Assembly: GCA_965240325.2 (NCBI GenBank) | Contig: OZ251244.1 | Coordinates: 806,001-870,000 of the forward strand | DNA length: 64,000 bases | From: Rebecca billardiae RCC1528 | Lineage: Eukaryota > Haptophyta | Direction of reading: 5' to 3' | Shown: positions 43,901 through 51,969 of the stretch, piece after piece | Numbering within the stretch: the first letter of the stretch is position 1 | How the letters are laid out: the number at the start of each line of letters is the position of its first letter | Program-made: the position numbers and the translations under genes | The notes under the pieces: model-generated | Seen by the model: the letters and a program-made list of their open reading frames with translations, nothing else | What the model was told of the DNA's origin: nothing | Databases searched by the model: none

Positions 43901-44847
43901 CGCCAACGCCGGCCGCGTCGTGAGCGCGCTGCTCGGCCCGGCGGCGAGTGGCCCGTCTGCGCACGAGGAGTTCCGCTACATTCACCAGTCGGGTGCGCGC
44001 GCCCCCGCGCGCCGGCCGCGAGTGATCACGCTCCACCGGGCGCGCGCCGTCCACACCGCGCGCGTGCGTGAGCGCACGCCTCCTGACGACTCCGCTGCTC
44101 TCGCGCGCGCGCCACCGCGCGGGCGTGGCGCGCCGCGGCTTGGTGCCCTGCCGCTGCGCTCCGGCGCGCGCAGCGCCGCCCGAGCTGCGGCGCGGTGCGG
44201 TGGGGCAGGCGATCTTCGGCCCGCTGGCTGTCCCGCTGCGCGACGGGGTGCACGAGTCCGTCAGCCTGCTCGAGCTCGGCCAAGCATGCCGCCGCGCCAT
44301 CGAGGCGCAGCGCTCGCGAGACGATGAGAGCAGCCGACACGGCGGCGCGCGCGCCGCGGTGCCTCGGCTGGTGGCGCGTGTGGCACAGGGCATCCTCGGA
44401 CCGCCGCCGCGCCGCGCCGAGCGCTCGGGCGGTGCGCGTCGGCTGGCGCCATCCTCCGCTGAGCCTGACGCCCGGGCACGCAGTGCTCACGCCGCTCCGC
44501 GCGCGGCCGGGGCGCCAGACCTCGGCTCCAAGCCGGCCGCGCCGCCCGCGCCGCCCGGGCCCGCTGCGATGGGCGACGGCGGCGCAGGCCGCGCGCGCGT
44601 GTCAGCTCGCCCCCCTGCATCGCCGCCTGTGCCACCGGCCACGCTCGGCGACGCTCCCCCGGCTGACACGCGTGGGGCTCAACCGCCAGGTGCTTCGCAC
44701 AGCACCCCCTGGCAGTGCGGCGCGAGCTCAGCAGCTGACGCCAGCAGTAGTGCTGATGTGCATCGGCAGCCGCCAGTCGTGGTAGCGGCCACGTCGTCGC
44801 CGGTGGCGCGCGGATTTCGCGGGCCGGGCCAACGACCGCTGAGGTGA
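37974..44847 (+). CDS. LRR - IPT/Cys-rich - multipass membrane - TIR receptor-like protein
   Basis: Five exons (37974-38392, 38535-41745, 41973-43391, 43695-43992, 44174-44847) join in phase to 2006 residues. Order: signal peptide (LVTRAALLLLALAPASPEP); plant-type leucine-rich repeats with LYSNALSGTLPTE-like cores, residues about 45-380; a proline hinge (PPSPPVPPAPPAPP); an IPT/TIG-like segment (about 410-505); GCC2/GCC3-type cysteine repeats (about 510-670); six or more membrane helices (about 675-1165) including WWEALEAYRQVLLAGG; and a TIR-like domain (about 1200-1360) with YHLFVSHVWRTGQDQAKALK, AFLDVDNLTNLHELE and VIVFFLSAGFFQSRNALREV. The TIR domain is cytosolic if the signal peptide is used. 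The remaining 640 residues are low complexity with a few structured-looking patches (YLVTWPRTVGLTEKLLAAVK). Both LRR and TIR blocks are split by introns whose removal restores the motif, which supports the model. Ligand and output are unknown. Confidence 0.85.
43565..43692. repeat. intronic CGCCG-rich minisatellite
   Basis: Repeated GCCGCCGCCGCCGCGCCCGC units fill most of intron 3 of the receptor gene. They could be read as Pro/Arg/Ala codons, but splice sites on both sides (ACG|GTGCGC and CGCAG|CCGCAC) make an intron the better reading. Confidence 0.6.
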
Positions 44848-44856
44848 TCGCAGTGA

Positions 44857-44881
44857 AAGAGAGAGAGAGAGAGAGAGAGAG
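44857..44881. repeat. (GA)n microsatellite
   Basis: A run of about 12 GA dinucleotides just after the receptor stop codon, in its 3' flank. Confidence 0.95.
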
Positions 44882-45053
44882 CTAGACGAGAGAGCGCGTA
44901 GAGAGTCATACGCGGCGGCGGATCGATCGTCATCAGACTCAGTCAGAGCGGCGCGCGCGGCGCCCGCCGCAGCGAATCAGCTCCGATCCGCCCGCCGCCG
45001 CGCGCGGCGCCGATCTGATCCCGCCTGGATCGGAGCGCGTTCGTTCGTCAGCA

Positions 45054-45114
<61 letters not shown>

Positions 45115-45199
45115 TCACCTGCGCGCTGCGCTTCACGACGACTACTACAAGCTGCTTGACGACGATATCGTCGTCGTCAGCAATGATAAGATGATGATC
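44882..45199. other. flank left of the large transposon
   Basis: No gene. Contains the (TA)n run listed separately and a palindromic GACGACGATATCGTCGTCGTC near 45157-45177 just outside the transposon end. Confidence 0.5.
45054..45111. repeat. (TA)n microsatellite, 29 units
   Basis: 58 bp of uninterrupted TA directly before the left end region of the transposon. Pure and long, so it is probably young and length-variable. Confidence 0.97.
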
Positions 45200-45233
45200 C
45201 ACAGCAACGATTTCTTTTTTAAAGCGGCCGTTA
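45200..45233 (+). repeat. left terminal inverted repeat of the transposon
   Basis: Starts CACAGCAACG and ends GCGGCCGTTA. It matches the right end in 33 of 34 bases, the difference being T versus C at the twelfth base. Confidence 0.9.
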
Positions 45234-45755
45234 AGGAAACTCCAACAAATTGATTTTCGGCCGTTAACGGCTCAACCCGGGCGTCCGGCCACAATCCCGA
45301 GAGCCTCCTCGCGCCGCTCGGACCAACCGACGGTCGTCCAGAGCTCCGACGCGAAGTTGAAAGTCCCGGTGCGCGCGTGCGCCGTGCGTGCGCGTGTGGC
45401 GGCGTCCACGTCGCCGCTGCGCCACCGGTGCTCTAATCGCGGGTGTTCCCCAACCTATCCCCCACCTGCCCCGCACCCGCTCCGCGTCCCGACCCGCCAC
45501 GCCGATCTACTTTGCTAGGTCTGTTCGTAACACGGTGCGAATCTGCGCCCGCCTGCACGCCGCCGCGCGCGGGGATGCAGGAAGTGTATGGAGGGGCGCG
45601 GAGTTTGTATTCAGGCGGCGGGTTACTCGTGATCCACGCACATGCTCAGCGGGAACGCTTACTTTTGCATGGGTGACCGGGAATTTGCATCAGACTAACT
45701 TGCTGCGGCTGCGCCCGGCGGCGGCCGCGCGGGACCGCGCTCGCCGCGCGCAGCA

Positions 45756-46613
45756 ATGACGACGGCTGTGCTTACCGTGGGCAAGGGCAAGCGTTCCTGC
45801 GCGAAGCCGAAGAAGGTCAAGCTGCAGCGGAAGGGCGGCTACGGCATCGGGCGCAAGGTCTCTGCCGCATCTGTGCGGCGGCGCATGGCCGCGGCGGCCG
45901 CGGAGAAGGCGGCTGAGCACGAGACGCTCATGCTGCGCGCGCGCGAGGCGGCGAGCGAGGTGGACCACTCGATCATGCCGAACGAGAACTACCTGGCGGA
46001 GGTCAAGCGCAAGGTCAACAACTTCGTCGCCATCAAGGGCAGCCGGAAGAAGGGCAACCTGCTGCGCAAGGCCAAGCTGGCGCTGTTCCCGCGTGACGCC
46101 CTCTACTCGCCGATGTTCACCTCGCTCGACGACCAGGGCGTCGTGCACGAGACGCGAGAGAAGGACCGCACGCGGCGCACCGTGAGCTCGTACCAGCCCG
46201 AGCGCATCTCGACGTGGCTCAACCTGGGCATGCGCCGCGTCCCGAAGCCGCTGCGGGCGAACGCGCTCGGCGGCGCGCGCACGGACCGGCACCTCTCGGC
46301 GATCAACACGGTGCACTCGCTCTCGATCGAGCACACCGAGATGCATCGGCTCGATCCGGACGGCGCGTACCAGCAGTTCGCGCACGTGCGCGTGGGCGTG
46401 ATCTCGCTCAACGCGCAGGGCGGCCTGCACGCGCCACAGGACGCGCAGGGCGGCGTGAGCGTCGACGCCGAGCGCTACGCGCTGATGCAGCCATGGCGCT
46501 TCAAGAAGGAGAAGGGGCGCGCTGACGTGAGCGGCGAGCTGCTCAAGGTGTGCGCGCAGGGCGTCTCGATGCGCCGCGGCGGAGGCGGGGCTGGCGGCGC
46601 ACGCCGTCTGTGA
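45756..46613 (+). CDS. transposon ORF1, basic protein of unknown function
   Basis: 285 residues from an ATG preceded by CGCGCAGCA. The N-terminal 60 residues are strongly basic (KGKRSCAKPKKVKLQRKGGY), compatible with nucleic-acid binding. The middle (SSYQPERISTWLNLGMRRVP, HLSAINTVHSLSIEHTEMHR) looks like folded, conserved sequence, with normal amino-acid variety. I recognise no family. It lies inside the inverted-repeat-bounded element, 365 bp before the large frame's first ATG and in a different phase, so it is either an accessory protein or a 5' exon of the transposase. Confidence 0.7.
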   Translation: MTTAVLTVGKGKRSCAKPKKVKLQRKGGYGIGRKVSAASVRRRMAAAAAEKAAEHETLMLRAREAASEVDHSIMPNENYLAEVKRKVNNFVAIKGSRKKGNLLRKAKLALFPRDALYSPMFTSLDDQGVVHETREKDRTRRTVSSYQPERISTWLNLGMRRVPKPLRANALGGARTDRHLSAINTVHSLSIEHTEMHRLDPDGAYQQFAHVRVGVISLNAQGGLHAPQDAQGGVSVDAERYALMQPWRFKKEKGRADVSGELLKVCAQGVSMRRGGGGAGGARRL

Positions 46614-46978
46614 CGAAGGGCCCGTCGGAGCTCACGGGCGCGCCGCCGGCAGCGCCTGCCGCGGCGCCCGCCGCGGCGGCACCGGCGGCGCCGCCCGAGT
46701 CCGACGTCTCACGGCGCAAGCGCGCGGACTGGAAAGCGCGCCGCGCGCAGCGCGAGCAGCTGACCGCCACTCGCCGAGCAGCGAGCAGCGCCCGATGGCG
46801 TCGCGCGCCAGCTGGTGACGGCGCGGTCGCGCCGCATCCCCCCCTCGATCTCTCTGCCCTCGATCCCACGCATGCCCATCTGCATTCTCATTCTCAGCCT
46901 CTCTCGCATGTTCCAGTCCTCGGTCTCACGCCCGGCCTCTGCGCCGACGCGCCATCCGATCCATCGTCCGCCGCCGTG

Positions 46979-49900
46979 ATGCCCTACGCGGTCGCGGACA
47001 CCCAGCCGCTGCCTCCGTTGGGGCCGCCGCCGCTGCCGTCGCTTCCGCCACCGCCGCAGCTGCCGTCGGCGCCTCCGCACCTGCCTCCGCCGCTCGTGCA
47101 GCCGCCGCAGCCGCGGCCGCGGCCGCGGCCGCGGCCGCAGCCGCAGCCGCTGTCCTCGCCGCATGATGCCGCCCGTCCACCGACCGCGCGCGCGCTCGCT
47201 CTCCTTCGAGCTGATGGCGGCGAGGCGGCGGCATCAGCCGCCGCCGCCGCCGCCGATTTGTCTCCCGCCGTCGTCGCTGCCCGCTTCTCGTCTCTTCCCG
47301 CTCACGCCGACCACCTCGTCTTCTCGCCCGCCACTACCAACGCCTCCTCCGCCTTGAGCTTTCCTGCTGCCGCTGCGCCGTCGCCCGCGGTCACGCGCAG
47401 CGCCTCCCGCCAGCCCGCGCCGCCACTCCTCCTCGCTGGCGCGGCGGCGCAGCCGTTCGTCGGTGGGTCGGCGGAAGAGCTGCTGCCGCCGAGGTCACCT
47501 GCCGTCGCCTCGCCCGCCTTCATGTCGCCGCCGCCTGCCGTGCTGCTCTCGGCCGCGCCCACCCGCCAGCGGCCTCTCACGCGCTCGGCTGGCAGCGTGG
47601 CGCCGACGCCCGAGGCAGAGGCGGACGAGCAGACAGCACGGGGTCGAAGGCGCATGGCCGAGCTGCAGCACGTGGCCGAGCTCGAGCAGCAGTTGCGGCG
47701 CTCGCACAGCACGCGCAGCGTCCCTTCCGAGCTCGAGCTCACCTCGCTGCGCACACGTGTGACCGAGCTCGAGCACTTCAACGGCGAGCTCGAGCGCGAG
47801 CGCGACGACGCGGTGCGGCAGCGCGAGGACATCGTCAACTCGGCCGCCGTCGATCTCGAGCCGGTTCTCGACGTGGTGATCGCCGCCGTCAAGCTCGAGT
47901 GCGAGAACATCGAGCGCGAGGCCCTCGACCGGATCGCCGCCGCGCGCGCCGCCGCTGCTGCCGCGGAGAGGCGCGCTGTGCTCGCCGGGTACCGCGCCGG
48001 GCACAGCGCGGATGCGCGCACCCGCCACGACGCCGAGGCGGAGCAGGCGCAGGCGAAGCTTCGGCGCGATCTCGAAGAGGCGAACGCGCGGGCCGCAGCT
48101 GCGCAGCGCGCCGCCGACGCGCAGCGCGATCGGGCCCTCGAGTTGGAGCGCCGCCTCACCGCGACCGAGCACATCGCCGCTGACGCGCTGAGCGGCGTCG
48201 AGCACGAGCTCGCGGCTGCGCTGCACGCGCAGCAGCTGCTCGAGCAGCAGTGCGCGCACGCCCAGTCGCTCTGCGACGAGCAGCAGTCGCAGCTTGTCGA
48301 GCTCAAGCGCGACAAGGACGCCGCGCGCAAGCGCGCCGACCGAGCCGCCGGCAAGTTCGAGCACCTCGCCGAGCTGAACGGGCTGGACGGCGCTCATCGG
48401 CAGCGCGCTCAGCGCCCATCTCTCTCGGTCTCGAGCAACGCGTGCCGCAAGCGCAGGCGGGGGGAGGCGGACCATATCGAGCACATCCTGCGTGGCACGC
48501 CCGACGACGTGATGGACCTCGTGCTGCACGAGATGCTCGAGGGCGCAGACGACGGCTCGCGCAAGCCGTGGGCGAGGCACGCCTACCTCCAGCAGCGCCG
48601 CGGCGCAGTGGGCGTTGTGCGCGAGATTCAATCTCATCAGACGCACCACGACGTCGCCGGCTACCTCGTCTCGAAGAACGTCACGGACGCGCAGTTCGAC
48701 ACGTGGCGCGAGTGGGTGGGGAAGGAGATCCACCCGGTGACGGGCGAGCACTCGGCTCGCACCGTCTTCCGCGGCGGCTTCGGCCGCGAGCCGATCCGCC
48801 ACCCGATCCCGCCGCCGGCGGCTGGCTCTCGAGAGGTCGCGCAGCGCGATCGCGAGCACGCGGGCGCGGGCGTGCTCATGATCGGCAGCGAGTCGGCGGC
48901 GCGGCCGTGGGCGCAGGCCGTGCACGCCGTGCTGGATCGCTCGGAGCGCAACGGCAAGTCCGCGCGCCCGCGCGGGCATCCGCACGTCCTCCTCCTCTCG
49001 GCGGACGCGGGCAACACGGCTCACTCGCGCACGGCCACGATCGCCATCGTGCGCAACGGCTGGGGCGTCAACTACGGCGCGCTCGCGTCGTCAGAGGCGA
49101 TCGCCATCTCGGAGCGGCCGGACTCGGACATGTCCGAGTTATGGAGTGCGCACGCCGACGCGATCAATGACGTGATCCGGAGCGGCCTGCTTCCGCCGCG
49201 ACCGACGCCGCCTGCTGCCGCCACCGCACGTGTGGCCGGCGCGGCCGGCGGCGCGGCCGCGGCCGTCACAGCCGGCGCGGCCGGCGGCGCGGGCCGCGGC
49301 GAGGCCCGCGGCGCGGCCGGCGGCGCGGCCGGCGGCACGGCCGGCGGCACGGCCGGCGGCACGGGCGGCGCGGGCGGCGCGGGCGGCAGCGGCAGCGGCG
49401 TGGCTGGCGGCACCGCCGGCGCTGGCGTCCGCGCGGCCGGCGGCGCGGCCGGCGGCGCGGCTGGTAACGCGGGCGCGGGCGCTGGCGGCGGCGCGGGCGG
49501 CGCGGGCGGCGCGGGCGGCAGCGGCAGCGGCAGCGGCGTGGCTGGCGGCACCGCCGGCGCTGGCGTCCGCGCGGCCGGTGGCGCGGCCGGCGGCGCGGCG
49601 AGCAGCGCGGCTGGCAACCCGAGCGCGGGCACGGCCGGCGGCGCGGCCGCCGCGGCCGCCGCGGCCGCCGCGGCCGCCGCGGCCGGCGGCGCGGCCGGCG
49701 CGGCCGGCGCGGCCGGCGCGGCCGGCGCTGCCGGCGCGGCGGGCGGCGCGGCCGGCGGCGGTTTTGGCGGCGGCGGCGAGGCGGCCGACTACGCGGAGGA
49801 GCAGAAGGCCATCATCACGTACACCGGCGATTATGTCAACCTTGCCAGCCTCGCCGGCCAGGGCTCGCACAACGTCTCGCCGCTCCGCTTCAACGTGTGG

Positions 49901-51295
49901 GCGGTCAAGGAGGCGGGCGCGGACGGCGGCTCGCCTCAGTGGCGGCTGCGCACGTACAAGCGCGCGCGCGCGCTGTGCCACGCGGACCCGGGCGTGACGT
50001 GCCCTGCGTGCAAGGTCACGCCTGCCGACCAGGGCGAGTGCGACGCCGAGATGACCAAGCGCCGCCGCCTTCTCGCCGACGACTCGAAGGACGCCGAGCG
50101 CATCGTCGACCAGAAGCTGCACGAGAACCAGTGGCTGCTACCGCAGCTGGAGCTCGAGCACGTCAACTACTTCCCCGGCATCATGCACTTCAAGCACGAC
50201 ACTTTCAAGCCGGTGCTGTCGGCGCTGTGGAGGGAGGTGGACGAGCTGTACGGCCGCGACGCGCCGCTCACCAAGTACGACCTGATCGTCCTGTTCAAGA
50301 ACGCGGGCGTGCCTGTGCGAGTGCCCAAGCGGCGCACGCGCACCAACGAGATCGGCGTGCCCGACCTCCGCGGCGACGGCATCTCGCTGCTGCGCACGCA
50401 CGCGGTCTTCTGGGCGTTGGTGCAGGTCGTGTGGAAGATCGACGCGGATCTCGACGGCGCGAGCAGCGCGGGCGCGGCGGACAGCGGCGACGAGGACGCG
50501 CGCATCTCGGACATGCAGGACGAGGAGGAGCGCGAGATGATGGACGAGATCGGCTTTGACGACGAGGCGCAGTTGAAGGCCGAGATCGCGGACATGCCGC
50601 GCATGGCACTCTTCTGCCGCCTGCTCATGCTCACGTGGCAGCTGCACGACCTCGTCTCCTCGCGCGGCTACACGGACGATGACGATGGCCGCGCGAAGCG
50701 TGCGGACGAGGTTGAGGCAGCCGCGACGGCGTGGGTCGAGGCGCTCGACCTGTTCGTCCTCAAGCCGGTCACCTCGCAGTACAAGACGATCGCGCGGTTC
50801 GTCTTGCCTCTGCTGATCAGGCGGTGGGGCCACCTCGTGCAGCTCGCGGACGAGCAGGTGCAGGAGCACTTCGTGCAGGTGACCAAGCGGGCGATGCCGC
50901 TCGTGAACGCGCGCAAGTCGCTCGACTCGTTCGTCCGCGAGTATGCCGAGGGGAAGAAGTCGACGGTGCAGCCGCACATCTCGACGGCCGCGCAGCTCCT
51001 GCGCCGCGTGTCGCTTGCGACGTGGGCGGAGGAGGAGTTCGGCGACAAGGTGCGGCGGCTCTGGCTGAAGAAGGAGGGCAAGCGGCAGCGCGAATGGCAG
51101 CGCAAGGCGAAGGCCGGCGCGCACGACCTGGTCGACGAGTACATCGCGGCGCGCAAGCTCGTGCGCGAGGAGGCTGGGCTTCCGGAGGAGGACTTGTCGG
51201 CACTCAAGAGCAAATTGAGGGCGGCGGCGCGCTCGGCCTCGGCGACGGTGAGCGACGGCGCGGATGTCGCGCGCGACGGCAGCGGGGCTGGGTAG
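46979..51295 (+). CDS. transposon ORF2, giant putative DDE-type transposase
   Basis: 1438 residues from the first ATG (the frame stays open upstream to 46550 without an ATG). Parts: Pro/Ser-rich head; coiled coil about 220-480 (ELEQQLRRSHSTRSV, ELEHFNGELERERDDAV); conserved-looking domain 1, about 498-738, with HVLLLSADAGNTAHSRTATI (Asp about 676); a Gly/Ala-only linker of about 190 residues (744-934); and domain 2, about 934-1421, with HVNYFPGIMHFKHDTFKPVL (His/Asp about 1070-1074) and LADEQVQEHFVQVTKR (acidic pair about 1291-1292). The spaced D, H/D and D/E set resembles giant fungal and protist transposases with an FH-x-M/K motif (DUF6589-like), but this is a motif impression. Position between terminal repeats supports the role. 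The frame is intact, so the element may be recently active. Confidence 0.7.
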   Translation: MPYAVADTQPLPPLGPPPLPSLPPPPQLPSAPPHLPPPLVQPPQPRPRPRPRPQPQPLSSPHDAARPPTARALALLRADGGEAAASAAAAAADLSPAVVAARFSSLPAHADHLVFSPATTNASSALSFPAAAAPSPAVTRSASRQPAPPLLLAGAAAQPFVGGSAEELLPPRSPAVASPAFMSPPPAVLLSAAPTRQRPLTRSAGSVAPTPEAEADEQTARGRRRMAELQHVAELEQQLRRSHSTRSVPSELELTSLRTRVTELEHFNGELERERDDAVRQREDIVNSAAVDLEPVLDVVIAAVKLECENIEREALDRIAAARAAAAAAERRAVLAGYRAGHSADARTRHDAEAEQAQAKLRRDLEEANARAAAAQRAADAQRDRALELERRLTATEHIAADALSGVEHELAAALHAQQLLEQQCAHAQSLCDEQQSQLVELKRDKDAARKRADRAAGKFEHLAELNGLDGAHRQRAQRPSLSVSSNACRKRRRGEADHIEHILRGTPDDVMDLVLHEMLEGADDGSRKPWARHAYLQQRRGAVGVVREIQSHQTHHDVAGYLVSKNVTDAQFDTWREWVGKEIHPVTGEHSARTVFRGGFGREPIRHPIPPPAAGSREVAQRDREHAGAGVLMIGSESAARPWAQAVHAVLDRSERNGKSARPRGHPHVLLLSADAGNTAHSRTATIAIVRNGWGVNYGALASSEAIAISERPDSDMSELWSAHADAINDVIRSGLLPPRPTPPAAATARVAGAAGGAAAAVTAGAAGGAGRGEARGAAGGAAGGTAGGTAGGTGGAGGAGGSGSGVAGGTAGAGVRAAGGAAGGAAGNAGAGAGGGAGGAGGAGGSGSGSGVAGGTAGAGVRAAGGAAGGAASSAAGNPSAGTAGGAAAAAAAAAAAAAAGGAAGAAGAAGAAGAAGAAGGAAGGGFGGGGEAADYAEEQKAIITYTGDYVNLASLAGQGSHNVSPLRFNVWAVKEAGADGGSPQWRLRTYKRARALCHADPGVTCPACKVTPADQGECDAEMTKRRRLLADDSKDAERIVDQKLHENQWLLPQLELEHVNYFPGIMHFKHDTFKPVLSALWREVDELYGRDAPLTKYDLIVLFKNAGVPVRVPKRRTRTNEIGVPDLRGDGISLLRTHAVFWALVQVVWKIDADLDGASSAGAADSGDEDARISDMQDEEEREMMDEIGFDDEAQLKAEIADMPRMALFCRLLMLTWQLHDLVSSRGYTDDDDGRAKRADEVEAAATAWVEALDLFVLKPVTSQYKTIARFVLPLLIRRWGHLVQLADEQVQEHFVQVTKRAMPLVNARKSLDSFVREYAEGKKSTVQPHISTAAQLLRRVSLATWAEEEFGDKVRRLWLKKEGKRQREWQRKAKAGAHDLVDEYIAARKLVREEAGLPEEDLSALKSKLRAAARSASATVSDGADVARDGSGAG
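49210..49775 (+). repeat. Gly/Ala-rich coding low-complexity tract (GGCGCGGCC repeats)
   Basis: About 190 codons almost entirely Gly and Ala, built from GGCGCGGCCG-type units, including a duplicated segment of about 100 bp with AGVRAAGGAAGG in each copy. It links the two structured halves of ORF2 and keeps the frame. Confidence 0.9.
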
Positions 51296-51420
51296 CGGGA
51301 ATCAGGCAGCTGACGGTTAGGGCATGCAGGGGGGACTAGTCGCGCGCGCGCGCCGCCCGCTGGGCGCGCGCGCGCAGCGCATAGTAATTTTCCGTAAAAT
51401 AATCCGGCCGATGGACACGC

Positions 51421-51454
51421 TAACGGCCGCTTTAAAAAAGAAGTCGTTGCTGTG
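51421..51454 (-). repeat. right terminal inverted repeat of the transposon
   Basis: Reads TAACGGCCGC at the left and CGTTGCTGTG at the right. It is the reverse complement of 45200-45233 with one mismatch. Confidence 0.9.
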
Positions 51455-51969
51455 TCGCGAGTAATAACGCTCGTCCAGTCGTCGTGACCGCCGCACTGAC
51501 CGCGGCGCCGGACTTATTACAGCAGTGGGTCCGAACCGAAGCCGGAGCCTCATCGTCATCAGAATATAAATATAATGGCATCGCGTCAATAATGCGCAGA
51601 ATGCTGCTTCGCCGCGGACGACACTGACTCACTGACACTGAGGCAGCCTGAGGCTGCCAGGCCGAACTGAGCCCGAATCAGGCCGATCACGCGTATAATA
51701 TAACGGTTAATAAGTCTAGGGGGTCCATCTGATTAAATCGAGTTTTGATTTCTTTTCTTTTCCTTTTCAGAACTTGTTCGGCGTGTTTTCGCGATCGGCA
51801 GATTCCAAATCCGCGCTCGGCTCGGCCCGGCGCGGGAGCGGAGCTCTGAACGGGGTCGGCAAGGCTGATGGCCCTCGTCGACGGCCGTCCGCTCGCCATT
51901 GGGCGCGCCCACATCGGCGCAGGCGCCTCGCCGAGCGACTCGGTGGACACGGACACGTAGCCACGGTTC
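51455..51969. other. flank right of the large transposon
   Basis: 515 bp of lower-GC DNA, no gene recognised. Short ORFs on both strands have no domain. Confidence 0.45.

Larger units (their letters stand above)
45200..51454 (+). mobile_element. large DNA transposon (about 6.25 kb) with 34-bp terminal inverted repeats
   Basis: CACAGCAACGATTTCTTTTT and onward at 45200-45233 recurs as reverse complement at 51421-51454 with one mismatch in 34. Similarity continues weakly inward for about another 35 bp (TCCA...GATT.TTT.CGG on both sides). Between them lie a 285-residue frame and a very long frame with transposase-like features, both on the plus strand and both reading towards the right end. No clear target-site duplication can be read, so the true ends could lie slightly outside. 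Tsd choice and superfamily are open. Confidence 0.8.

Noticed and set aside
46550-46978. 143 extra codons at the front of transposon ORF2
   Set aside because: The frame is open but contains no ATG and overlaps ORF1; it could be coding only if spliced from ORF1, so I did not include it in the CDS.
47302-50634. several long minus-strand frames within the transposon
   Set aside because: All are shadows of the large plus-strand frame; composition (Ser/Arg or Ala/Pro runs) follows from its codon bias.
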